DNA of 64,000 nt. Source: Acanthococcus lagerstroemiae. Lineage: Eukaryota; Arthropoda; Insecta; Hemiptera; Eriococcidae. This document shows positions 54,401 through 64,000 of this stretch, one piece after another (the first letter of the stretch is position 1; every line of letters begins with the position of its first letter). Both the position numbers and the translations under genes were made by a program. A model generated the notes under the pieces. It searched no databases. It worked only from the letters and a program-made list of their open reading frames with translations, and was not told the origin of the DNA. The stretch lies in assembly GCA_031841125.1 (NCBI GenBank), contig JAJSSI010000092.1, forward strand, positions 1 through 64,000, given 5' to 3'.

Positions 54401-54561
54401 CCCGAGATACCCTCGAAAAAGTTGGAAAAATTGATCAATTTGGGTCAAAAAATGACTCTAGCTCAATTTTGACAACGGATTCGAATTCGTCTCGAAAAAT
54501 TGACTAACTAGCACCAGCCCGACGCCGTAGCTCTCCGAAAATTTTTTCGCCCAAAAAATGC
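48441..54561. repeat. Right flank, proximal part: 21 monomers with sparse indels
   Basis: The unit at 48441 has GATACCTCG (one C lost, 291 bp) and ends the uniform core. The unit at 48732 has the C4-to-C3 change before the A6 run. Units from 49023 to 51067 are again 292 bp. Further changes occur in the units at 51359, 51942, 52233 (289 bp, several losses), 53106, 53397 and 54272. Nearly all are one-base losses in C or A runs. No gene is present. Confidence 0.9.
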
Positions 54562-55057
54562 ATGATGTATAGTATGGAGAAATTTTCAAAATTTGAGAAA
54601 ATCAAAAATTTCGAATTCATGAGTGTTTCTTACTCAATTTTTCACGCTGAGTTCGAATTCGCTGTTGCAATTTGGCGGCGACCCTCCGTTCCCGAGATAC
54701 CTCGAAAAAGTTGGAAAAAATTTGTCAAAAAATGACTCAAAAAAAAAAAAAAACAAAAATTCGAAAAAAAAAAAAAAAAAAAAAAAAAATGATGTGTATA
54801 AAATGGAGAAATTTTAAAATTAAAAAAAAAAAAAATTTAAAAGTTTTTTTTTCAATCAAAAGAGTTCGAAGGTTTTTTTTTTTTGCGGCGACCCCCCGTT
54901 CCGAGATACCCTCGAAAAATGGAAAATTGATCAATTTGGGTCAAAAAATGACTCTAGCTCAATTTTGACAACGGATTCGAATTCGTCTCGAAAAATTGAC
55001 TAACTAGCACCAGCCCGACGCCGTAGCTCTCCGAAAATTTTTTCGCCCAAAAAATGC
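54562..55057. repeat. Two damaged monomers (227 bp and 269 bp)
   Basis: The unit starting at 54562 is normal up to about 54710 and then loses much of its second half. The next unit starts at 54789 with a degraded ATGATGTGTATAAAATGG and recovers by about 54926. Together they span 496 bp instead of 584. Between them lies a homopolymer stretch annotated separately. The flanking units are in register on both sides, so this is internal damage to the array and not an insertion of other DNA. Confidence 0.85.
54711..54926. repeat. Homopolymer-rich scar (A and T runs)
   Basis: Runs seen: 15 A at 54739-54753, 26 A at 54764-54789, 14 A at 54822-54835, 9 T at 54844-54852, 12 T at 54873-54884 and 6 C at 54892-54897. 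Short recognisable pieces of the monomer survive between them (GTCAAAAAATGACTC, ATGGAGAAATTTTAAAA, TCAATCAAA, GAGTTCGAA, GCGGCGACC). It looks as if A/T runs were stretched and the bases between them lost. Either a low-quality consensus stretch or real simple-repeat expansion could explain it; the first seems more likely. Confidence 0.75.
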
Positions 55058-56221
55058 ATGATGTATAGTATGGAGAAATTTTCAAAATTTGAGAAAATCA
55101 AAAATTTCGAATTCATGAGTGTTTCTTACTCAATTTTTCACGCTGAGTTCGAATTCGCTGTTGCAATTTGGCGGCGACCCTCCGTTCCCGAGATACCCTC
55201 GAAAAAGTTGGAAAAATTGATCAATTTGGGTCAAAAAATGACTCTAGCTCAATTTTGACAACGGATTCGAATTCGTCTCGAAAAATTGACTAACTAGCAC
55301 CAGCCCCGACGCCGTAGCTCTCCGAAAATTTTTTCGCCCCAAAAAATGCATGATGTATAGTATGGAGAAATTTTCAAAATTTGAGAAAATCAAAAATTTC
55401 GAATTCATGAGTGTTTCTTACTCAATTTTTCACGCTGAGTTCGAATTCGCTGTTGCAATTTGGCGGCGACCCTCCGTTCCCGAGATACCCTCGAAAAAGT
55501 TGGAAAAATTGATCAATTTGGGTCAAAAAATGACTCTAGCTCAATTTTGACAACGGATTCGAATTCGTCTCGAAAAATTGACTAACTAGCACCAGCCCCG
55601 ACGCCGTAGCTCTCCGAAAATTTTTTCGCCCCAAAAAATGCATGATGTATAGTATGGAGAAATTTTCAAAATTTGAGAAAATCAAAAATTTCGAATTCAT
55701 GAGTGTTTCTTACTCAATTTTTCACGCTGAGTTCGAATTCGCTGTTGCAATTTGGCGGCGACCCTCCGTTCCCGAGATACCCTCGAAAAAGTTGGAAAAA
55801 TTGATCAATTTGGGTCAAAAAATGACTCTAGCTCAATTTTGACAACGGATTCGAATTCGTCTCGAAAAATTGACTAACTAGCACCAGCCCGACGCCGTAG
55901 CTCTCCGAAAATTTTTTCGCCCAAAAAATGCATGATGTATAGTATGGAGAAATTTTCAAAATTTGAGAAAATCAAAAATTTCGAATTCATGAGTGTTTCT
56001 TACTCAATTTTTCACGCTGAGTTCGAATTCGCTGTTGCAATTTGGCGGCGACCCTCCGTTCCCGAGATACCCTCGAAAAAGTTGGAAAAATTGATCAATT
56101 TGGGTCAAAAAATGACTCTAGCTCAATTTTGACAACGGATTCGAATTCGTCTCGAAAAATTGACTAACTAGCACCAGCCGACGCCGTAGCTCTCCGAAAA
56201 TTTTTTCGCCCCAAAAAATGC
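55058..56221. repeat. Four near-consensus monomers
   Basis: Units start at 55058, 55350, 55642 and 55932 (292, 292, 290 and 290 bp). The last two are shortened in C runs: CCAGCCCG plus CGCCCAAAAAA in the 55642 unit, and CCAGCCG in the 55932 unit. They separate the homopolymer scar from the divergent pair. No gene is present. Confidence 0.9.
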
Positions 56222-56804
56222 ATGATGTATAGTATGGAGAAATTTTCAAAATTTGAGAAAATAAAAAATTTCGATTTCATGAGTGTTTCTTACTCAATTT
56301 TTCACGCTGCGTTCGAATTCGCTTTTGGAATTTGGCGGCGACCCTCCGTTTCCGAGATACCCTCGAAAAAGTTGGAAAAATTGATCAATTTGGGTCAAAA
56401 AATGACTCTAGCTCAATTTTGACAACGGATTCGAATTCGTCTCGAAAAATTGACTAACTAGAACCAGCCCCGACGCCGTAGCGCTCAGAAAATTTTTTCG
56501 CCCCAAAAAATGCATGATGTATAGTATGGAGAATTTTCAAAATTTGAGAAAATCACAAATTTCGATTTCATTAGTGGTTCTTACTCAATTTTTCACGCTG
56601 AGTTCGAATTCGCTTTTGGAATTTGGCGGCGACCCTCCGTTCCCGAGATACCCTCGAGAAAGTTGGAAAAATTGATCAATTTGGGTCAAAAAATGACTCT
56701 AGCTCAATTTTGACAACGGATTCGAATTCGTCTCGAAAAATTGACTAACTAGCACCAGCCCCGACGCCGTAGCTCTCCGAAAATTTTTTCGCCCCAAAAA
56801 ATGC
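56222..56804. repeat. Pair of diverged monomers (292 and 291 bp)
   Basis: First unit substitutions against consensus: 56263 C>A, 56275 A>T, 56310 A>C, 56324 G>T, 56328 C>G, 56351 C>T, 56462 C>A, 56483 T>G and 56487 C>A. Second unit: one A lost near 56532, then 56556 A>C, 56566 A>T, 56572 G>T, 56577 T>G, 56615 G>T, 56619 C>G and 56658 A>G. Three changes are shared (GATTTCA and CTTTTGGA), so the two are sister copies of a variant lineage. These are true substitutions, unlike the run-length changes in neighbouring units. Confidence 0.9.
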
Positions 56805-58262
56805 ATGATGTATAGTATGGAGAAATTTTCAAAATTTGAGAAAATCAAAAATTTCGAATTCATGAGTGTTTCTTACTCAATTTTTCACGCTGAGTTCGAA
56901 TTCGCTGTTGCAATTTGGCGGCGACCCTCCGTTCCCGAGATACCCTCGAAAAAGTTGGAAAAATTGATCAATTTGGGTCAAAAAATGACTCTAGCTCAAT
57001 TTTGACAACGGATTCGAATTCGTCTCGAAAAATTGACTAACTAGCACCAGCCCCGACGCCGTAGCTCTCCGAAAATTTTTTCGCCCCAAAAAATGCATGA
57101 TGTATAGTATGGAGAAATTTTCAAAATTTGAGAAAATCAAAAATTTCGAATTCATGAGTGTTTCTTACTCAATTTTTCACGCTGAGTTCGAATTCGCTGT
57201 TGCAATTTGGCGGCGACCCTCCGTTCCCGAGATACCCTCGAAAAAGTTGGAAAAATTGATCAATTTGGGTCAAAAAATGACTCTAGCTCAATTTTGACAA
57301 CGGATTCGAATTCGTCTCGAAAAATTGACTAACTAGCACCAGCCCCGACGCCGTAGCTCTCCGAAAATTTTTTCGCCCCAAAAAATGCATGATGTATAGT
57401 ATGGAGAAATTTTCAAAATTTGAGAAAATCAAAAATTTCGAATTCATGAGTGTTTCTTACTCAATTTTTCACGCTGAGTTCGAATTCGCTGTTGCAATTT
57501 GGCGGCGACCCTCCGTTCCCGAGATACCCTCGAAAAAGTTGGAAAAATTGATCAATTTGGGTCAAAAAATGACTCTAGCTCAATTTTGACAACGGATTCG
57601 AATTCGTCTCGAAAAATTGACTAACTAGCACCAGCCCCGACGCCGTAGCTCTCCGAAAATTTTTTCGCCCCAAAAAATGCATGATGTATAGTATGGAGAA
57701 ATTTTCAAAATTTGAGAAAATCAAAAATTTCGAATTCATGAGTGTTTCTTACTCAATTTTTCACGCTGAGTTCGAATTCGCTGTTGCAATTTGGCGGCGA
57801 CCCTCCGTTCCCGAGATACCCTCGAAAAAGTTGGAAAAATTGATCAATTTGGGTCAAAAAATGACTCTAGCTCAATTTTGACAACGGATTCGAATTCGTC
57901 TCGAAAAATTGACTAACTAGCACCAGCCCCGACGCCGTAGCTCTCCGAAAATTTTTTCGCCCCAAAAAATGCATGATGTATAGTATGGAGAAATTTTCAA
58001 AATTTGAGAAAATCAAAAATTTCGAATTCATGAGTGTTTCTTACTCAATTTTTCACGCTGAGTTCGAATTCGCTGTTGCAATTTGGCGGCGACCCTCCGT
58101 TCCCGAGATACCCTCGAAAAAGTTGGAAAAATTGATCAATTTGGGTCAAAAAATGACTCTAGCTCAATTTTGACAACGGATTCGAATTCGTCTCGAAAAA
58201 TTGACTAACTAGCACCAGCCCGACGCCGTAGCTCTCCGAAAATTTTTTCGCCCAAAAAATGC
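56805..58262. repeat. Five near-consensus monomers
   Basis: Units start at 56805, 57097, 57389, 57681 and 57973. Four are exactly 292 bp with the consensus reading. The fifth is 290 bp through CCAGCCCG and CGCCCAAAAAA. The return to perfect consensus directly after the divergent pair shows that the divergence is an island and not a steady decay from the core outward. Confidence 0.9.
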
Positions 58263-61200
58263 ATGATGTATAGTATGGAGAAATTTTCAAAATTTGAGAA
58301 AATCAAAAATTTCGAATTCATGAGTGTTTCTTACTCAATTTTTCACGCTGAGTTCGAATTCGCTGTTGCAATTTGGCGGCGACCCTCCGTTCCGAGATAC
58401 CCTCGAAAAAGTTGGAAAAATTGATCAATTTGGGTCAAAAAATGACTCTAGCTCAATTTTGACAACGGATTCGAATTCGTCTCGAAAAATTGACTAACTA
58501 GCACCAGCCCCGACGCCGTAGCTCTCCGAAAATTTTTTCGCCCCAAAAAATGCATGATGTATAGTATGGAGAAATTTTCAAAATTTGAGAAAATCAAAAA
58601 TTTCGAATTCATGAGTGTTTCTTACTCAATTTTTCACGCTGAGTTCGAATTCGCTGTTGCAATTTGGCGGCGACCCTCCGTTCCCGAGATACCCTCGAAA
58701 AAGTTGGAAAAATTGATCAATTTGGGTCAAAAAATGACTCTAGCTCAATTTTGACAACGGATTCGAATTCGTCTCGAAAAATTGACTAACTAGCACCAGC
58801 CCCGACGCCGTAGCTCTCCGAAAATTTTTTCGCCCCAAAAAATGCATGATGTATAGTATGGAGAAATTTTCAAAATTTGAGAAAATCAAAAATTTCGAAT
58901 TCATGAGTGTTTCTTACTCAATTTTTCACGCTGAGTTCGAATTCGCTGTTGCAATTTGGCGGCGACCCTCCGTTCCGAGATACCTCGAAAAAGTTGGAAA
59001 AATTGATCAATTTGGGTCAAAAAATGACTCTAGCTCAATTTTGACAACGGATTCGAATTCGTCTCGAAAAATTGACTAACTAGCACCAGCCCCGACGCCG
59101 TAGCTCTCCGAAAATTTTTTCGCCCCAAAAAATGCATGATGTATAGTATGGAGAAATTTTCAAAATTTGAGAAAATCAAAAATTTCGAATTCATGAGTGT
59201 TTCTTACTCAATTTTTCACGCTGAGTTCGAATTCGCTGTTGCAATTTGGCGGCGACCCTCCGTTCCCGAGATACCTCGAAAAAGTTGGAAAAATTGATCA
59301 ATTTGGGTCAAAAAATGACTCTAGCTCAATTTTGACAACGGATTCGAATTCGTCTCGAAAAATTGACTAACTAGCACCAGCCCCGACGCCGTAGCTCTCC
59401 GAAAATTTTTTCGCCCCAAAAAATGCATGATGTATAGTATGGAGAAATTTTCAAAATTTGAGAAAATCAAAAATTTCGAATTCATGAGTGTTTCTTACTC
59501 AATTTTTCACGCTGAGTTCGAATTCGCTGTTGCAATTTGGCGGCGACCCTCCGTTCCGAGATACCTCGAAAAAGTTGGAAAAATTGATCAATTTGGGTCA
59601 AAAAATGACTCTAGCTCAATTTTGACAACGGATTCGAATTCGTCTCGAAAAATTGACTAACTAGCACCAGCCCCGACGCCGTAGCTCTCCGAAAATTTTT
59701 TCGCCCAAAAAATGCATGTATAGTATGGAGAAATTTTCAAAATTTGAGAAAATCAAAAATTTCGAATTCATGAGTGTTTCTTACCTCAATTTTTCACGCT
59801 GAGTTCGAATTCGCTGTTGCAATTTGGCGGCGACCTCCGTTCCGAGATACCCTCGAAAAAGTTGGAAAAATTGATCAATTTGGGTCAAAAAATGACTCTA
59901 GCTCAATTTTGACAACGGATTCGAATTCGTCTCGAAAAATTGACTAACTAGCACCAGCCCCGACGCCGTAGCTCTCCGAAAATTTTTTCGCCCAAAAAAT
60001 GCATGATGTATAGTATGGAGAAATTTTCAAAATTTGAGAAAATCAAAAATTTCGAATTCATGAGTGTTTCTTACTCAATTTTTCACGCTGAGTTCGAATT
60101 CGCTGTTGCAATTTGGCGGGCGACCCTCCGTTCCGAGATACCCTCGAAAAAGTTGGAAAAATTGATCAATTTGGGTCAAAAAATGACTCTAGCTCAATTT
60201 TGACAACGGATTCGAATTCGTCTCGAAAAATTGACTAACTAGCACCAGCCCGACGCCGTAGCTCTCCGAAAATTTTTTCCCCCAAAAAATGCATGATGTA
60301 TAGTATGGAGAAATTTTCAAAATTTGAGAAAATCAAAAATTTCGAATTCTTGAGTGTTTCTTACTCAATTTTTCACGCTGAGTTCGAATTCGCTGTTGCA
60401 ATTTGGCGGCGACCCTCCGTTCCCGAGATACCTCGAAAAAGTTGGGAAAAATTGATCAATTTGGGTCAAAAAATGACTCTAGCTCAATTTTGACAACGGA
60501 TTCGAATTCGTCTCGAAAAATTGACTAACTAGCACCAGCCCGACGCCGTAGCTCTCCGAAAATTTTTTCGCCCCAAAAAATGCATGATGTATAGTATGGA
60601 GAAATTTTCAAAATTTGAGAAAATCAAAAATTTCGAATTCATGAGTGTTTCTTACTCAATTTTTCACGCTGAGTTCGAATTCGCTGTTGCAATTTGGCGG
60701 CGACCTCCGTTCCCGAGATACCCTCGAAAAAGTTGGAAAAATTGATCAATTTGGGTCAAAAATGACTCTAGCTCAATTTTGACAACGGATTCGAATTCGT
60801 CTCGAAAAATTGACTAACTAGCACCAGCCCGACGCCGTAGCTCTCCGAAAATTTTTTCGCCCCAAAAAATGCATGATGTATAGTATGGAGAAATTTTCAA
60901 AATTTGAGAAAATCAAAATTTCGAATTCATGAGTGTTTCTTACTCAATTTTTCACGCTGAGTTCGAATTCGCTGTTGCAATTTGGCGGCGACCCTCCGTT
61001 CCCGAGATACCTCGAAAAAGTTGGAAAATTGATCAATTTGGGTCAAAAAATGACTCTAGCTCAATTTTGACAACGGATTCGAATTCGTCTCGAAAAATTG
61101 ACTAACTAGCACCAGCCCGACGCCGTAGCTCTCCGAAAATTTTTTCGCCCCAAAAATGCATGATGTATAGTATGGAGAAATTTTCAAAATTTGAGAAAAT

Positions 61201-62610
61201 CAAAAATTTCGAATTCATGAGTGTTTCTTACTCAATTTTTCACGCTGAGTTCGAATTCGCTGTTGCAATTTGGCGGCGACCCTCCGTTCCGAGATACCTC
61301 GAAAAAGTTGGAAAAATTGATCAATTTGGGTCAAAAAATGACTCTAGCTCAATTTTGACAACGGATTCGAATTCGTCTCGAAAAATTGACTAACTAGCAC
61401 CAGCCCGACGCCGTAGCTCTCCGAAAATTTTTTCGCCCCAAAAAATGCATGATGTATAGTATGGAGAAATTTTCAAAATTTGAGAAAATCAAAAATTTCG
61501 AATTCATGAGTGTTTCTTACTCAATTTTTCACGCTGAGTTCGAATTCGCTGTTGCAATTTGGCGGCGACCCTCCGTTCCCGAGATACCTCGAAAAAGTTG
61601 GAAAAATTGATCAATTTGGGTCAAAAAATGACTCTAGCTCAATTTTGACAACGGATTCGAATTCGTCTCGAAAAATTGACTAACTAGCACCAGCCCCGAC
61701 GCCGTAGCTCTCCGAAAATTTTTTCGCCCCAAAAAATGCATGATGTATAGTATGGAGAAATTTTCAAAATTTGAGAAAATCAAAAATTTCGAATTTCATG
61801 AGTGTTTCTTACTCAATTTTTCACGCTGAGTTCGAATTCGCTGTTGCAATTTGGCGGCGACCCTCCGTTCCGAGATACCCTCGAAAAAGTTGGAAAAATT
61901 GATCAATTTGGGTCAAAAAATGACTCTAGCTCAATTTTGACAACGGATTCGAATTCGTCTCGAAAAATTGACTAACTAGCACCAGCCCCGACGCCGTAGC
62001 TCTCGAAAATTTTTTCGCCCCAAAAAAATGCATGATGTATAGTATGGAGAAATTTTCAAAATTTGAGAAAATCAAAAATTTCGAATTCATGAGTGTTTCT
62101 TACTCAATTTTTCACGCTGAGTTCGAATTCGCTGTTGCAATTTGGCGGCGACCCTCCGTTCCCGAGATACCCTCGAAAAAGTTGGAAAAATTGATCAATT
62201 TGGGTCAAAAAATGACTCTAGCTCAATTTTGACAACGGATTCGAATTCGTCTCGAAAAATTGACTAACTAGCACCAGCCCCGACGCCGTAGCTCTCCGAA
62301 AATTTTTTCGCCCAAAAAAAATGCATGATGTATAGTATGGAGAAATTTTCAAAATTTGAGAAAATCAAAAATTTCGAATTCATGAGTGTTTCTTACTCAA
62401 TTTTTCACGCTGAGTTCGAATTCGCTGTTGCAATTTGGCGGCGACCCTCCGTTCCGAGATACCCTCGAAAAAGTTGGAAAAATTGATCAATTTGGGTCAA
62501 AAAATGACTCTAGCTCAATTTTGACAACGGATTCGAATTCGTCTCGAAAAATTGACTAACTAGCACCAGCCCGACGCCGTAGCTCTCCGAAAATTTTTTC
62601 GCCCCAAAAA

Positions 62611-62630
62611 ATGCATGATGTGATGTATAG
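62611..62630. repeat. 5-bp tandem duplication at a unit start
   Basis: The consensus ATGCATGATGTATAG here reads ATGCATGATGTGATGTATAG, with TGATG copied in tandem. It is the reverse kind of slippage event to the 3-bp loss in the same ATGATG repeat near 2315-2321 and 59713-59719. Confidence 0.85.
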
Positions 62631-63160
62631 TATGGAGAAATTTTCAAAATTTGAGAAAATCAAAAATTTCGAATTCATGAGTGTTTCTTACTCAATTTTC
62701 ACGCTGAGTTCGAATTCGCTGTTGCAATTTGGCGGCGACCCTCCGTTCCGAGATACCCTCGAAAAAGTTGGAAAAATTGATCAATTTGGGTCAAAAAATG
62801 ACTCTAGCTCAATTTTGACAACGGATTCGAATTCGTCTCGAAAAATTGACTAACTAGCACCAGCCCGACGCCGTAGCTCTCCGAAAATTTTTCGCCCCAA
62901 AAAATGCATGATGTATAGTATGGAGAAATTTTCAAAATTTGAGAAAATCAAAAATTTCGAATTCATGAGTGTTTCTTACTCAATTTTTCACGCTGAGTTC
63001 GAATTCGCTGTTGCAATTTGGCGGCGACCCTCCGTTCCCGAGATACCTCGAAAAAGTTGGAAAAATTGATCAATTTGGGTCAAAAAATGACTCTAGCTCA
63101 ATTTTGACAACGGATTCGAATTCGTCTCGAAAATTGACTAACTAGCACCAGCCCGACGCC

Positions 63161-63170
63161 GTAGCGTAGC
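63161..63170. repeat. GTAGC tandem duplication
   Basis: Consensus GCCGTAGCTCTCC reads GCCGTAGCGTAGCTCTCC in this unit. Just downstream the unit also lacks the G of TTTTCGCCCC. It is one of several compound lesions in the distal right flank. Confidence 0.85.
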
Positions 63171-63775
63171 TCTCCGAAATTTTTTTCCCCAAAAAATGCA
63201 TGATGTATAGTATGGAGAAATTTTCAAAATTGAGAAAATCAAAAATTTCGAATTCATGAGTGTTTCTTACTCAATTTTTCACGCTGAGTTCGAATTCGCT
63301 GTTGCAATTTGGCGGCGACCCTCCGTTCCCGAGATACCCTCGAAAAAGTTGGAAAAATTGATCAATTTGGGTCAAAAAATGACTCTAGCTCAATTTTGAC
63401 AACGGATTCGAATTCGTCTCGAAAAATTGACTAACTAGCACCAGCCCCGACGCCGTAGCTCTCCGAAAATTTTTTCGCCCAAAAAAATGATGTATAGTAT
63501 GGAGAATTTCAAAATTTGAGAAAATCAAAAATTTCGAATTCATGAGTGTTTCTTACTCAATTTTTCACGCTGAGTTCGAATTCGCTGTTGCAATTTGGCG
63601 GCGACCCTCCGTTCCCGAGATACCCTCGAAAAAGTTGGAAAAATTGATCAATTTGGGTCAAAAAATGACTCTAGCTCAATTTTGACAACGGATTCGAATT
63701 CGTCTCGAAAAATTGAGTAACTAGCACCAGCCCCGACGCCGTAGCTCTCCGAAAATATTTTCGCCCAAAAAATGC

Positions 63776-64000
63776 CTGATGTATAGTATGGAGAAATTTT
63801 CAAAATTTAGAAAATCAAAAATTTCGAAATCATGAGTGTTTCTTACTTAATTTTTCACGCTGAGTTCGAATTCGCTGTTGCAATTTGGCGGCGACCCTCC
63901 GTTCCGAGATACTCCCGAAGAAGTTGAAAAAATTGATCAATTTGGGTCAAAAAATGACTCTAGCTCCATTTTGACAACGGATTCGAATTCGTCTCGAAAA
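63776..64000. repeat. Right-edge partial monomer with many substitutions
   Basis: Changes in and just before this unit: 63717 C>G, 63757 T>A, 63776 A>C, 63829 T>A (removes the first EcoRI site), 63848 C>T, 63913 C>T, 63915 T>C, 63920 A>G, 63927 G>A and 63967 A>C, plus loss of a G near 63808. About ten substitutions in some 250 bp contrasts with none seen in the core. This is what the outer edge of a homogenised array looks like, so the boundary may lie just beyond the window. Confidence 0.85.

Larger units (their letters stand above)
58263..63775. repeat. Right flank, distal part: 19 monomers, nearly all with indels
   Basis: Starts: 58263, 58554, 58846, 59136, 59427, 59716, 60003, 60293, 60584, 60873, 61160, 61449, 61740, 62032, 62325, 62615, 62908, 63200 and 63487. 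Losses of one C in GTTCCCG, GATACCC and CCAGCCCC are the commonest change. Others are an extra C near 59785 (TTACCTCAA), an extra G near 60120, a 5-bp duplication near 62616-62625, a GTAGC duplication at 63161-63170 and loss of the first unit bases near 63487. Gene-free. Confidence 0.9.
1..64000. repeat. Satellite DNA array, 292-bp monomer, about 220 head-to-tail copies
   Basis: The same unit recurs from first base to last without any unrelated sequence, in one orientation only. Unit starts (ATGATG followed by TATAGTATGG) are spaced 292 bp in most of the window, and 287-293 bp in most altered units. There are 219 starts, the last unit being cut by the window end. Long head-to-tail arrays of this size are typical of eukaryotic centromeric, pericentromeric or subtelomeric heterochromatin. 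No gene, tRNA, rRNA or transposon is interspersed. The family name and host species cannot be given from sequence alone. Confidence 0.98.

Noticed and set aside
54737..54934. Minus-strand 65-codon phenylalanine-rich frame, possibly a membrane peptide
   Set aside because: It is the complement of the A runs (TTT codons). It exists only in this damaged stretch.
54672..54968. 98-codon lysine-rich frame and a 64-codon frame (54623-54817) across the homopolymer scar
   Set aside because: Most codons are AAA from A runs in damaged monomers. The reading comes from the scar, not from a gene.
58846..61393. A higher-order repeat made of several monomers, suggested by the recurring 77-codon frame version
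   Set aside because: The GTTCCG plus GATACCTCG combination recurs at 58846, 59427 and 61160 with uneven spacing, and other variants do not follow it.
279..62232. About 200 copies of a 66-codon plus-strand open frame (and 67-, 77- and 80-codon variants) as a protein family or repeat-peptide system
   Set aside because: The period is not a multiple of three, each copy stops at its own TGA, the DNA outside the frame is equally conserved, and flank copies accept frameshifts. Nothing indicates selection on the peptide.
1..64000. CRISPR array
   Set aside because: The whole 292-bp unit repeats without unique spacers, and there are no cas genes.
1..64000. Telomeric repeat or rDNA spacer
   Set aside because: No short telomere-type motif in tandem and no recognisable rRNA sequence anywhere in the window.

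Overview
The whole window is one tandem array of a 292-bp satellite monomer; I see no genes. Reading from the ATGATG that opens each unit, there are 219 unit starts: 218 complete or nearly complete units, a 278-bp partial at the left edge and a 225-bp partial at the right edge. All units have the same orientation. The monomer is 39.4% GC (115 of 292) and alternates A/T tracts with two GC-rich blocks. It holds 18 CpG against about 11 expected from its base composition. This points to a eukaryotic heterochromatic, pericentromeric or subtelomeric satellite. The A-tract-rich style and the lack of CpG decay fit an invertebrate, but no species can be named from the sequence.

Layout: 1-568, two opening monomers that share a C-to-A variant. 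569-4058, twelve monomers with frequent short indels. 4059-48440, a core of 152 consecutive monomers in which I saw no substitution and only two length changes, both a C4-to-C3 in the same run; unit starts confirm the length (44,382 = 152 x 292 - 2). 48441-54561, 21 monomers with sparse indels. 54562-55057, two damaged monomers containing a stretch of A and T homopolymers. 55058-56221, four near-consensus monomers. 56222-56804, two adjacent monomers with true substitutions, three of them shared. 56805-58262, five near-consensus monomers. 58263-63775, 19 monomers nearly all with indels. 63776-64000, a partial monomer with many substitutions, probably close to the edge of the homogenised array.

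Each consensus monomer carries a 66-codon open frame. I judge it non-coding: the 292-bp period is not a multiple of three, neighbouring copies therefore fall in different frames, and flank copies freely carry frameshifts. The main interest lies in array architecture: an unusually uniform 44-kb core (recent amplification or an assembly effect), flanks that share rare variants on both sides of the core, a homopolymer-rich scar, an island of divergent monomers, an ancient internal duplication within the monomer, and a weak Pol III-like motif set. No recognisable multi-gene system is present.
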